A stretch of DNA of 64,000 nucleotides from Streptomyces poonensis (GCF_014650915.1 NZ_BMVW01000008.1:49845-113844), one strand, 5' to 3'. Shown: positions 25,303 to 33,112, numbered from the stretch's first letter. Translations and numbers: made by a program. Notes: generated by a model from the letters alone, not told the origin.

Positions 25303-26720
25303 GTGTGGGTGGACTCCCTGCACTCGGTCCTGTGCTCGGCCCCGCATCCGATGGCTTCGCCGCCGGGCAGTTCGCGGTGGGCCTCTGCGGTGCCCAGCAG
25401 CTCGCGGTACACGCCCGTGACGGCCTCGGCCGTGTGCCGTACGTCGTGCGCGGTCAGCACGTGGCGGCGCGCCTGGCGGCCGAGCAGGGCGCGCAGCGAC
25501 GGATCGAGGAGGAGCCGGACGATCGCACGGGCCAGTGCGGCCGGGTCGCCGACAGGCACCGGTTTCCGGCCCGGCGGCAGGCTCTCGCGGGCGCCGTCCA
25601 CATCCGTGAGCACGACGGGCCGTCCGCACGCCATGGCCTCCAGCGGTGCCAGCGCCATGCCCTCCCAGCGGGACGGCAGGACGACGAGATCGGCGGCCCG
25701 GTACCAGGGCACGGCGTCGGCGGCCGCCCCCGCGAACAGCACGCCCCCACCGGCGCCGGCGAGCTTGCGCAGTCGCGCGGCGTCCGGCCCGTCACCGACG
25801 AGCACGAGACGCGCCTCCGGCACCCGCAGCACCACCGAACTCCACGCCGCCAGCAGCACATCCTGCCCCTTCTGCCGGCACAGCCGCCCGACGCACACCA
25901 CGAGCGGAGCCCGCGCTGGCACCCCGTCGAGCAGCGGAATCCGGGCCCGTACGCTCTCTGCGGCTTCTGTAGCCTCCACGACCCTCGCGACCTCTGCGAT
26001 CTCTGCGATCTCCGAGGTCTCTGCGGTCTCCGCGGTTTCTGCGGTCTCTGCGGCCTTCGTGGTCACCGCGGCTCGTAGGGCCTTCGCCGCCGCCATGGGG
26101 CGGAAGCGCTCCGTATCGACTCCGTTCGGAATCACCCGCCAGTGCGCCCGAAGCCCGGCCCGCACCCCGGTCAGCCGCTCGGCCTCGCTCACGCACACGA
26201 CCCGGTCGGCCCACCGCACCGCCCATCGCTCCCACGTCCGGGCGAGCGCTGCGGTGACCCCGCCGGCCGCCTCGAAGGACCAGGCGTGCGGCTGGAACAC
26301 GGTCGGGATCCGCCCGCGTACGGCGATCCGCCCGGCCAGCCCGGCCTTGGCGCTGTGCGCGTGCACCAGATCGGGCCGTACCGCGTCGACGATCCGGGCG
26401 ATCCGGCGCACCTCCCCGAGCAGCGACGGCCCGGGCGAACGCGTCGCATCCCAATGCCGTACGTCGGCCCCGAGCGCCCGGAGCGCCCCGAGCGCCTGAA
26501 GCTCCCCGAGCGCCCGGAGCGCGCGGGCGGGAGTGCCGTAGCCGCCGGGGCAGGCTACCGAGACACGCAGACCGTCGGCGAGCTGGGCCCGTACCAGGTC
26601 CGTGACCACCTGGGCCACTCCGCCGCCGACCGGCTGGGCGATGTGCAGCACCCGCAGCGGGGGCAGGGAGGGCAAGGGGGACCACGAGGGCAACGAGGAG
26701 TCGGGCGGTGACGGGCACAT
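25299..26720 (-). CDS. GT4 glycosyltransferase, first gene of the EPS operon
   Basis: A 473-residue GT-B glycosyltransferase. RVLHIAQPVGGGVAQVV near residue 22 is the acceptor-side glycine loop. VGRLCRQKGQDVLLAAW, LVLVGDGPDAARL and PSRWEGMALAPLEAMACGRP are donor-site motifs. Residues about 255-300 form a repeat-rich AET/AEI insert encoded by a tandem repeat. ATG 26720 follows AAGGAA. It is probably the first gene of the operon, since the next 730 bases upstream lack a convincing gene. It would add an early sugar to the lipid-linked unit. Confidence 0.86.
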   Translation of the reverse strand: MCPSPPDSSLPSWSPLPSLPPLRVLHIAQPVGGGVAQVVTDLVRAQLADGLRVSVACPGGYGTPARALRALGELQALGALRALGADVRHWDATRSPGPSLLGEVRRIARIVDAVRPDLVHAHSAKAGLAGRIAVRGRIPTVFQPHAWSFEAAGGVTAALARTWERWAVRWADRVVCVSEAERLTGVRAGLRAHWRVIPNGVDTERFRPMAAAKALRAAVTTKAAETAETAETAETSEIAEIAEVARVVEATEAAESVRARIPLLDGVPARAPLVVCVGRLCRQKGQDVLLAAWSSVVLRVPEARLVLVGDGPDAARLRKLAGAGGGVLFAGAAADAVPWYRAADLVVLPSRWEGMALAPLEAMACGRPVVLTDVDGARESLPPGRKPVPVGDPAALARAIVRLLLDPSLRALLGRQARRHVLTAHDVRHTAEAVTGVYRELLGTAEAHRELPGGEAIGCGAEHRTECRESTHT

Positions 26721-27453
26721 GCGGGTTCCTTGCTCGCGGACGGCGCTGGGGGCGCGCGTCACTGCTGGGCGTTGACGACGACGAAGCGCGCCCCTGCCCG
26801 GGCGGCGCCGCGCTGCGAAACGAGCGAGGAGACCAACTGGTCACCACGGGGACGGAGCCCATTGCCCGGACCGGCGGCAGCGAGGCCACGTCCGAGCGCG
26901 GGAGCACGCACCGGCGTGCACACGTGATGAGCGCCGGTGGCCACGCGGCACAGGGGCCGTCAGGGGCATCCCTGGAACCCGGTGGGCGGACGCGGAGAGG
27001 GCACGGCGGAGGTCCAGCGCCGCACGGCGCGGCGGACGGCGCGGAGGACGGCGCGACGGACGGTCCGGGGAGTGACGCATGACCGGCAGTGCTCTTTCGG
27101 TTGTCGCGTAGGTGACGCGCGGGACCGCCTCGGGGACGCCGCGTCACCCCGGATGCCGGGTGCCGGGTGCCGGGTGCCGGGTGCCGGGAGGCGAGCGGCG
27201 GGGTGTCGGGAGGCGAGCGGCGGACGGCGTGCGGCGGACGGCGGACGGCGACCCGGGAGGGACCACAACCGTATCCCGCTGTCCCCCTATCCGCGCTTAT
27301 CGGTGAAACAGGAAAAATGTGTCGCCATGGGCAAGATGGGCGTTTGCGTGGATCACTCCTTCGGACGCGCAACCCCGCGCGCGTCCGGGCGTTGATGCCA
27401 GCGTCGGGCGCACTGCCCGGATGTTCTGCGTCAACACCAAGGAGCACTTCTCC
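26721..27453. other. EPS operon promoter region and repeat-rich spacer
   Basis: 733 bases between the divergent EPS operon and a chaplin gene. On the minus strand a 61-codon frame at 26759-26944 ends 38 bases before the first EPS gene and could be a small gene or remnant; I recognise no domain in it. The segment 27000-27250 consists of GC-rich short repeats. The stretch just before the chaplin (about 27270-27340) is AT-richer and probably carries its promoter. Confidence 0.5.
27154..27188. repeat. TGCCGGG x5 tandem repeat
   Basis: Five head-to-tail copies of the 7-mer TGCCGGG, followed by two diverged AGGCGAGCGGCGG units. The repeat is non-coding and lies about 270 bases upstream of a chaplin gene. 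Confidence 0.75.
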
Positions 27454-27693
27454 ATGTCGCGTATCGCGAAGGGCCTGGCCCTGACCTCCGTTGCCGCCGC
27501 CGCCGTGGCGGGCACCGCCGGCGCCGCCGTCGCCGACAGTGGCGCGCAGGGGGCCGCCTCCAACTCCCCGGGTGTCATCTCGGGCAACACTGCCCAGATT
27601 CCGATCCACCTTCCGGTCAACCTCTGCGGGAACTCCATCGACATCATCGGTCTGCTGAACCCTGCGTTCGGCAATCAGTGCGTCAACGACTGA
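27454..27693 (+). CDS. chpF: Short chaplin (ChpF-like)
   Basis: A 79-residue short chaplin. The signal peptide ends near AVA-DSG. The mature domain reads GAQGAASNSPGVISGNTAQ, then IPIHLPVNLCGNSIDIIG and LLNPAFGNQCVND, with the paired cysteines and amyloid-prone NSIDIIG segment. ATG 27454 lies nine bases after AAGGAG. It is followed by a strong hairpin and so is monocistronic. Its place between the EPS cluster and the melC locus matches chpF of S. coelicolor; the symbol rests on that and on sequence type. Confidence 0.88.
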   Translation: MSRIAKGLALTSVAAAAVAGTAGAAVADSGAQGAASNSPGVISGNTAQIPIHLPVNLCGNSIDIIGLLNPAFGNQCVND

Positions 27694-27716
27694 CATCACG
27701 ACGTACCGCCCGACGG

Positions 27717-27750
27717 CCGGCCGTCCTCCCTGTACGGGGAGGACGGCCGG
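27717..27750. terminator. Terminator after the chaplin
   Basis: A perfect 14-bp stem (CCGGCCGTCCTCCC and complement) with a 6-base loop begins 24 bases after the chaplin stop. Confidence 0.8.
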
Positions 27751-27952
27751 ACCGCGTTGTGCGGTGACCGGTCGGGGATGCCCCGAATGGGGGCTGGCGG
27801 GCGGCAGGCTCGTGCATGGGGCCTCACCAGCGAGGACGTGGACGACACGAGCGACGGGCCGCCGCGCGGCACGGGCGATCGGTTGCAGGCGGCGATGACC
27901 GATTTCACGGTGATCACACGATCTGTCGCACCGACCGAAGGGAACAGCCCCC

Positions 27953-28819
27953 ATGAGTCTCCCGCCCGTCCGACATCTCGCGTCGTCCGCGTTCTGCGCC
28001 ACGGTCCTGCTAGGGATCGCCGCCCCCGGCGCGTCTGCGGCCGGCAGCGACCCGGCGCGCGACCGCGTCCAGACGGCGGCACCGGCCCCCGACGCGGAAA
28101 CGCTCCTGGCGCGGACGAGAGCGCTGAGCGGGCTCGACGATGCGCTCGAGCCGCTGACCGACCTGCTCGAGTCGGCACTCGAAGCCGACGACGACGAGAG
28201 GTTCTCCGACGGCCAAGTGGCGGCGTACCGGGATGCCGTCCAGCAGGTGGTCACCAAGTTGAACTCGCTGGCTCTCGTCGCGCCGACGCTCCCGCAGAGT
28301 CCCGTGGAGCCGCAGAGTCCCGCGGTGCCCCAGAGTCCCGTGGCGCCGGAAAGCCCTGTAGCGCCGCAGAGCCCCGCGGCGCCGACGAGTCCGGCGAGTC
28401 CTGTCTCCCCCGCGCTGCCGCAATGGCCCACCGCGCCCGCGAGCCCGTCACTCCCCGCCGAGCCGCCGTACCCCGCCGAGCCGCCGTACCCCGCGGAGCC
28501 CTCGTCTCCCGCCGCGCCCCACACCCCTGCGGACGCGTCGCGGGTCGACGACCCTGCCGCGGCCAAGAGTGATGCGATCACCGCTCTCGAGGCGGCGGTC
28601 GACGCCCTGCTGGCCGCCGGCTCCTCCGGTGAGTCCGCCGACGTGGAGCCCGCCGCCGACAGCGTGCTGACCGGCCTGGCCAACGTGGTCGCGGCCGCCC
28701 TGCTCGGCAATGGAGTGCCGGCTGCGGACGCGGCCGGCAGACCCGAGCAGGCACCACCGGCGGACACGGCCTCGATCCTGCCGCAGAAATCGCCCACCGC
28801 TCCGCTGCTCCCCTTCTGA
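27953..28819 (+). CDS. Secreted Pro/Ala-rich protein of unknown function
   Basis: A 288-residue exported protein that I cannot assign to a family. A Sec signal peptide ends near ASA-AGS (about residue 31). A helical segment (about 45-105, rich in Leu/Ala/Asp/Glu) precedes a long linker (about 108-205) of QSPVAP/ESPVAP and AEPPYP repeats, followed by a second helical segment (about 210-255) resembling the first in its LEAAVDALLAA pattern. There is no sortase motif or C-terminal helix, so it is released or held non-covalently. ATG 27953 follows GAAGGGAAC. Its position among chaplin and pigment genes suggests a role in the aerial cell surface, which is inference only. Confidence 0.72.
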   Translation: MSLPPVRHLASSAFCATVLLGIAAPGASAAGSDPARDRVQTAAPAPDAETLLARTRALSGLDDALEPLTDLLESALEADDDERFSDGQVAAYRDAVQQVVTKLNSLALVAPTLPQSPVEPQSPAVPQSPVAPESPVAPQSPAAPTSPASPVSPALPQWPTAPASPSLPAEPPYPAEPPYPAEPSSPAAPHTPADASRVDDPAAAKSDAITALEAAVDALLAAGSSGESADVEPAADSVLTGLANVVAAALLGNGVPAADAAGRPEQAPPADTASILPQKSPTAPLLPF

Positions 28820-29062
28820 GCCCCCGCCGGGAGCAACGGCTCATCACCTCCTCGTATAAGCCGTTTCACAGGGAAATCAGTCGTGCCGGCCTCTGTCCGG
28901 CCAGTACGACGGTCTCCTTGCGAGGAGACCAGGAATTTCCGGAACACGGGGTTTCCGGGGCGTCCGGGACTCGTTGGGCAGGGCGCAGTGAGAGCCCGGG
29001 TCTTTCCCTGCCCGGGCGGTGAGAATTCCCCGGCGGTGCAAGTCGCCGAAGAAAGGAACACC

Positions 29063-29353
29063 ATGAAGTCGCTGAAGGCCGCCGCTGTCGTTACCGGGTC
29101 CGTCGTCCTGGCTGGTGCCGCCACACCGGCCTCTGCGTTCGACCCCTCGGAGGTGGCGCCCATGAGTCTGAACGGCGCCTGGAACCAGCTCATGAGCGAG
29201 CCCATCGACATCTCCCCGCTGAAGCAGCAGTCGAACATGCTCGACACCGAGAACAAGGACTCGCTGCTCAGCAGCGTGAAGAGCGCCACCACGGCCCTCA
29301 ATGCGGCCGGCAGTCCGCTACGGCTCCTGGGCGGTCTGCCTCTCGGGCGGTGA
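29063..29353 (+). CDS. Small secreted protein of unknown function
   Basis: A 96-residue exported protein. The signal peptide MKSLKAAAVVTGSVVLAGA ends near ASA-FDP (about residue 26), leaving about 70 residues without cysteine. The mature part contains MSLNGAWNQLMSEPIDISPL and a helical SLLSSVKSATTALNAAG, ending GGLPLGR. ATG 29063 follows GAAAGGA. It resembles chaplins only in size and export, not in sequence. No family is recognised. Being next to chaplin and melanin genes, it may be another aerial-hypha surface component. Confidence 0.72.
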   Translation: MKSLKAAAVVTGSVVLAGAATPASAFDPSEVAPMSLNGAWNQLMSEPIDISPLKQQSNMLDTENKDSLLSSVKSATTALNAAGSPLRLLGGLPLGR

Positions 29354-29419
29354 GCGCTTCCCGGTCCTGCACCGGCCCCGCGCTGGAACCAAGTCCGCAT
29401 CGGCATTCCATATCGGTGT

Positions 29420-29518
29420 CCGCATCCGGTCCGCATCCGGTTTGCATCCGGTCCGCATCCGGTCCGCATCCGGTCCGCATCCGGTCCGCATCCGGTCCGC
29501 ATCCGATATTCGCACTCG
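29420..29518. repeat. 11-bp tandem repeat array CCGCATCCGGT x9
   Basis: Nine consecutive 11-mers, CCGCATCCGGT, with one variant beginning TT and a last copy ending CCGAT. No spacers, so it is not CRISPR. It fills the middle of the 376-base gap (29354-29729) between the small secreted protein and the next gene. The flanks of the array contain AT-rich words such as CATATCGG and GCATTCCATATCGG in both directions, but no gene. Confidence 0.88.
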
Positions 29519-29729
29519 GTATCCGCGATCGGAATGCATATCGGCATTACATATGGAGTGCAGCAGGCCGTTCGTACTGTGCGATGCGGATTGTCCGCCG
29601 TATGCCGTTCGACGACACTCCGGCGTGCGGATGACGCGCATCCCTCGTTCGTGTGGTCGATCGAGGCGTATCGCCCAGTCGGGTGAGAAAGGTGCATGAC
29701 CGGGCCGGGAGCGCGGTTAGGGTGCCGCG

Positions 29730-30224
29730 GTGACCTCAACTCCCACTGAAGCACGCCCTTTCCGTCCCGGTGACCTGGGCACGCTCGTCGTCATGGCCTG
29801 GAGCGGCGGAACTGCCGACGGTGACATGCCCTATCTCCTCGCCTATCCCCTGGGGGACGGCGAGAACGGCCCGGAGGCCTCCTCGGCCGCCGTAGGACAG
29901 CTGTTGCGCGATATCGGCCTTCCCCTCGGAGAGGAGACCGACGCCGCAGGCCTGCCCCACCTGCCGGTGACCCTCGTCCTCGAGGCCGGGCAGGCCGTCG
30001 TGGCCATGCCGCATTTCGCCGCCCGGTGCCCCGCGCCGGACGAGTGGCTCGCCGCCGTCACCGAACGCGGGTACGCCCATCTCGTCTTCGCCACCCGCCC
30101 CTGGCCCGAGGCGGCCCCCGGCAGGTCCGTCGAGCCCGAGGCGCTGGCCGCGTTCGCGGGCGCCCCGGAGACGCTGTCCAGCGCCGCCCACGTCCTCTTG
30201 CCGGCCCGTAGCCCCCGCAGCTGA
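29730..30224 (+). CDS. DUF5949-like cytoplasmic protein
   Basis: A 164-residue protein with a GTG start at 29730. The core LVVMAWSGGTADGDMPYLL, AYPLGDGENGPEAS and LPVTLVLEAGQAVVAMPHF resembles the Streptomyces DUF5949 family as I remember it, whose function is unknown. There is no signal peptide or membrane helix. GGTTAGGGTG upstream is a weak ribosome binding site. A search against Pfam would settle the family. It lies just upstream of melC1 but is separated by 133 bases and is probably transcribed alone. Confidence 0.68.
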   Translation: MTSTPTEARPFRPGDLGTLVVMAWSGGTADGDMPYLLAYPLGDGENGPEASSAAVGQLLRDIGLPLGEETDAAGLPHLPVTLVLEAGQAVVAMPHFAARCPAPDEWLAAVTERGYAHLVFATRPWPEAAPGRSVEPEALAAFAGAPETLSSAAHVLLPARSPRS

Positions 30225-30357
30225 CGGTGGCCACGGCGGAGCGACACGCCGACCCGGTACGGGCCGCGGAGCCGACGCGGCCCGTAGGGCCTCCACGGGC
30301 CCTACGGCCAGTACGGCCCGTACGCCGGTCGTCAGCGTGCTCGTAAGGAGAGCGAGC

Positions 30358-30948
30358 GTGTTGTTCGTCAGAAGAGCGAGCGTGTTGTTCGTCAGCGGAG
30401 TGCGGCGCCGGAACGTGATGCGGGGACTGTTCGCGGTGGCGACCGCCCTGGCACTCGCCCCGGTCGTCACCGCGTCACGGAACCGGCACTCCCGACACCC
30501 GGCCCATCCGGGCAGCACGGTGCTGCCCCCGGGCCACACCGCGCCCTCCGGCGGCATCGCTCTCGACGAGGTGGACGTGGCGTTCGACGAGACGTACTGC
30601 GGCTGCCGGATCCGGGGCGGGATCGCCGCCGAGGAGCGCGCGACGGCCATGGGTGCGCGGTGGCAGGTCACCGTGGACGGACGCCCGCTGCATCTGATGC
30701 GGCGCGCGGACGGCACGTACCTGAGCATGGTGGACCATTACCGGTCGTATCCCACCGCCCTGGAGGCGACGCGCGCCGCCGTCGACGAACTGGGGCCCGC
30801 GCAGCGTCTGCGGGTCACGGACGCCGTGCCGGGCGGACGCCACCGGAAGAACGGCCACAGGGAGAGCCACGAGAGAGAGAACGGCCACAGGGAGAACCAC
30901 CAGAGGGAGAAGAGGCACAGGGAGAACAGCCATGGCGTACGTGCGTAA
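30358..30948 (+). CDS. melC1: MelC1 tyrosinase copper chaperone with His-rich tail
   Basis: A 196-residue MelC1: the caddie protein that loads copper into tyrosinase and helps export it. The signal region (about 18-42, RGLFAVATALALAPVVTA) is followed by the MelC1 core with VDVAFDETYCGCRIRGG, LHLMRRADGTYLSMVDHY and TALEATRAAVDELG. The core is of ordinary size, but a C-terminal tail of about 40 residues (HRENGHRENH-type repeats) is added, and Cys-Gly-Cys sits where I remember a charged KGRR in other MelC1 proteins. The GTG at 30358 follows AAGGAG. A 24-bp duplication makes a second GTG eight codons later, and ATG 30418 is another possible start. The end overlaps melC2 by 17 bases. Confidence 0.85.
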   Translation: MLFVRRASVLFVSGVRRRNVMRGLFAVATALALAPVVTASRNRHSRHPAHPGSTVLPPGHTAPSGGIALDEVDVAFDETYCGCRIRGGIAAEERATAMGARWQVTVDGRPLHLMRRADGTYLSMVDHYRSYPTALEATRAAVDELGPAQRLRVTDAVPGGRHRKNGHRESHERENGHRENHQREKRHRENSHGVRA

Positions 30949-31798
30949 GGACGTCAGCACGCTGACGCGCGCGGAGCGGCGCCGGTTCGTCGGCGCGCTG
31001 CTGGAGCTCAAACGGCGGGGCGAGTACGACGAGTTCGTACGGACGCACATCGACTACTACGTGCCCGACGGCGAGAGGGGACTGCGCACCGCCCACATGG
31101 CGCCCTCCTTCCTGCCCTGGCACCGCGCGTACCTGCTGGAGTTCGAGCGGGCGCTGCGCCGCGTGGAGCCCTCGGTGACGATTCCGTACTGGGACTGGAC
31201 CCGCGATCGTTCGACGACGTCCGCGCCCTGGACCGGGGATCTGCTCGGCGGCAACGGGCGGCGTACGGACCACCGGGTGATGACCGGGCCGTTCGCCTAC
31301 GCCACCGGGGACTGGACGGTCACAGTGGGGGTCACCGATGTCGCGTACCTCACCCGGGACTTCGGTCATACCCGACAACCGGTGGACCTGCCCACGCGCC
31401 GCGAAGTCGACGAGGCGCTGGCTGATCCCGTCTACGACTCCGCGCCCTGGGACTCGACCTCCCGGAAGGGCTTCCGCAACAAGCTGGAGGGCTGGGGGGC
31501 CGGGCGGGGCAGCGCCTCCTGGCGCATCCACAACCGGGTGCACCGCTGGGTCGGTGGCCACATGGTCGGCGCCGCCTCCGTCAACGATCCCGTCTTCTGG
31601 CTGCACCACGCCTTCGTGGACCTCCAGTGGACGCGCTGGCGGCGGCGGCACCCGGAGGCCCGGTACCTGCCGGCCCGGCCGCTCGATGTGGACGACCCGC
31701 AGCGGGGCCGGGTCGTCGCGCGGCACGAGCCCCTGCCGCCGTGGGAGGCGACTCCGGACCGGATGGAGGAGGTCGGGGAGATCTACCGGTACGCGTGA
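30932..31798 (+). CDS. melC2: Tyrosinase MelC2
   Basis: A 288-residue type-3 copper tyrosinase that oxidises tyrosine and DOPA to quinones for melanin. The CuA ligands are His39, His55 and His64 (the last two in HMAPSFLPWHR). The CuB ligands are His200 and His204 (HNRVHRW) and His226 (WLHHAFVD). IPYWDW and NDPVFWLHH are classical. There is no signal peptide of its own, in keeping with export together with MelC1. ATG 30932 lies inside the melC1 coding end, after CAGGGAGAA, so translation is coupled. The length is slightly above the usual 272-275. Confidence 0.93.
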   Translation: MAYVRKDVSTLTRAERRRFVGALLELKRRGEYDEFVRTHIDYYVPDGERGLRTAHMAPSFLPWHRAYLLEFERALRRVEPSVTIPYWDWTRDRSTTSAPWTGDLLGGNGRRTDHRVMTGPFAYATGDWTVTVGVTDVAYLTRDFGHTRQPVDLPTRREVDEALADPVYDSAPWDSTSRKGFRNKLEGWGAGRGSASWRIHNRVHRWVGGHMVGAASVNDPVFWLHHAFVDLQWTRWRRRHPEARYLPARPLDVDDPQRGRVVARHEPLPPWEATPDRMEEVGEIYRYA

Positions 31799-31924
31799 AC
31801 GGGCGCGGGTGCGGGTGCAAACGCGGAAGCAGGGGCGGGTGCAAACGCGGAAGCAAGGGCGGGTGCAGGCGCGGGCGAGACGCGGTTGTCAGCACGGATA
31901 CGAGGACGGTGCGTACCGCACGGA

Positions 31925-31957
31925 AGAGCCCCGGTGGTCTCCCGCCACCGGGGCTCT
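31925..31957. terminator. Convergent terminator, melC2 versus chaplin
   Basis: A perfect 13-bp stem (AGAGCCCCGGTGG and complement) with a 7-base loop, between melC2 and the convergent chaplin gene. Confidence 0.82.
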
Positions 31958-31992
31958 CCTCCGCCGACCGCGTCCGTCGGCGTCTTCGCATG

Positions 31993-32388
31993 TCAGCGAC
32001 CGTAGCCACCGGAGCCGTGGGACCCGTTGTGGGACCCGTTCTGGGACCCGTGGTGCGACCCGTTGTGCGATCCGTTCTGAGGCCCGTTGTTGTGGCCGTT
32101 GTTGTGGCCGTTGTTGTGCCCGTTCTGGTGACCGTGGTGGTGCTTGCGGCCCACATCGGCGCATACGTTGCCGAACGCGGGGTTCAGCAGGCCGATGATG
32201 TTGATCGAGTTGCCGCAGAGGTTGATCGGCACGTCGAGAGGCAGCTGCGCTGCGTTGCCCGAGATGATGCCGGGCGAGTTGAGAGCCGAGCCCTGGGTGC
32301 CCGAGTCGGCCGTCGCGAGGCCGGCCCCGCTGAGCATCACGGCGGACGTGCCCAGCGCGACGGCGGCAGCCTTCGCCATGCGAGACAT
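31993..32388 (-). CDS. chpG: Chaplin with His/Asn/Gly-repeat tail (ChpG-like)
   Basis: A 131-residue secreted protein. A signal peptide (to about ATA-DSG, residue 28) and a standard chaplin domain (about 29-80: SPGIISGNAAQLPLDVPIN, then CGNSINIIGLLNPAFGNVC) are followed by a roughly 50-residue tail of GHNNGHNNG and GSHNGSHHGSQNG repeats with more than ten histidines. Short chaplins normally end at or just after the second cysteine, so the tail is an added module that may bind metal or polysaccharide. ATG 32388 follows AAGGAGAA. Its position beyond melC2 is that of chpG in S. coelicolor; the symbol is given on synteny. Confidence 0.85.
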   Translation of the reverse strand: MSRMAKAAAVALGTSAVMLSGAGLATADSGTQGSALNSPGIISGNAAQLPLDVPINLCGNSINIIGLLNPAFGNVCADVGRKHHHGHQNGHNNGHNNGHNNGPQNGSHNGSHHGSQNGSHNGSHGSGGYGR

Positions 32389-32726
32389 CGCGTTCTCCTT
32401 CGTTCGATGAGCCGGCCGCCCGTACGCGGCCGCACTCTCCTTCAACGCGCTCACGCACCGCGAGTCACGGCATTCGTTAGGGATCACCCCATTTGAACAG
32501 GGTTTTTCCCGTGCGCCGGGGAATGGGCCGGGACGGGACGAAGGGCGGGCCATGGTGGGACGAGGAGCGCGGCGGGGCGGGTCGGAGAACGGGCGGGGCG
32601 GCGCGAATGTGCGGGTGCGACGATCACCTTCGGCCAACCTTGCCCCGCGCCCGCGCGCGGGCGCGCTCGCGGTATCCGGCCAGCGGAAAAGCCCTCCCGA
32701 GGGAGGGCTGGATGTCGGACGGCCGG
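32389..32726. other. Chaplin promoter region and tRNA downstream region
   Basis: 338 bases. The part near the chaplin start (about 32470-32510) is AT-richer, with CCCCATTTGAACAGGG, and likely holds its promoter. The middle is plain GC-rich sequence. The end carries the tRNA terminator at 32690-32709. No gene seen. Confidence 0.5.
32690..32709 (-). terminator. Terminator of the tRNA-Arg gene
   Basis: AGCCCTCCC-GA-GGGAGGGCT forms a perfect 9-bp stem. On the minus strand it is followed by TTTT, an ordinary intrinsic terminator 17 bases after the tRNA. Confidence 0.85.
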
Positions 32727-32802
32727 TGGCGCCCCCGGCAGGACTCGAACCTGCGGCCAAGCGCTTAGAAGGCGCCTGCTCTATCCACTGAGCTACGGGG
32801 GC
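32727..32802 (-). tRNA. tRNA-Arg (anticodon TCT)
   Basis: On the minus strand the 7-bp acceptor stem GCCCCCG/CGGGGGC, D-arm AGCTCAGTGGATAGAGC, anticodon loop CTTCTAA (anticodon TCT) and T-loop GGTTCGAGTCC form a complete cloverleaf, with CCA encoded at 32727-32729. It reads AGA/AGG-type arginine codons, which are rare in this GC-rich genome. I see no integrase or duplicated 3' end, so it does not appear to be an occupied attachment site. Confidence 0.96.
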
Positions 32803-33112
32803 CGGGTGTGGTGGCCTCTGTCGTGGTGCCCGGGTGTGGGCTGATCCGTGACGTTGCCGGGGACAAGGATAGGGCTCCCGCGTCCGTGTCCCTGTTGCTT
32901 CGCCTCCGTGGCTCAATGTGGAGGTTCAGTGAAGCGGTCCTGATAATCGCAGGCAGGTACGAATCGTGCATCGCTTTTCGCGTCTCGCGCACCGGGTGTT
33001 GTGCACTCGTTATGCCTGAGTCCCAGTAGTCCCTTCCGTCCCTTGTGTTCTGTCGGCGCGCTGACGTGTTCATATGCTTCAAAATGCCATCAAAATTGGG
33101 CATTCTTCGCGT
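32803..33112. promoter_or_regulatory. tRNA promoter and dynA promoter region
   Basis: 310 bases between the divergent tRNA and dynA. The last 40 bases before the proposed dynA start (33074-33112) are only about 36% GC, very unlike coding sequence here, and look like a promoter. No other gene is seen. Confidence 0.5.

Noticed and set aside
21979..26499. A 1506-codon plus-strand frame
   Set aside because: Antisense to the EPS operon; composition is Arg/Gly/Pro noise with no domain.
26759..26944. 61-codon minus-strand gene just upstream of the EPS operon
   Set aside because: Position is suggestive, but there is no ribosome binding site, no domain and ordinary composition; kept only as a note in the intergenic entry.
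26708..27082. Plus-strand 124-codon frame
   Set aside because: Overlaps the start of the divergent glycosyltransferase and lacks coding character.
29420..29518. CRISPR array
   Set aside because: Repeats are directly adjacent 11-mers without spacers and no cas genes are present.
25792..29754. A 1320-codon minus-strand frame
   Set aside because: It runs antisense through two secreted-protein genes and a chaplin, has no family similarity, and is a GC-rich shadow without stops.
32552..32791. Small protein ending PAGLEPAAKRLEGACSIH-like
   Set aside because: This is the well-known translation artefact of a tRNA gene; the tRNA-Arg explains the sequence.
32727..32802. tRNA as integration site of a mobile element
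   Set aside because: No integrase, no repeated tRNA 3' end and no compositional shift on either side.
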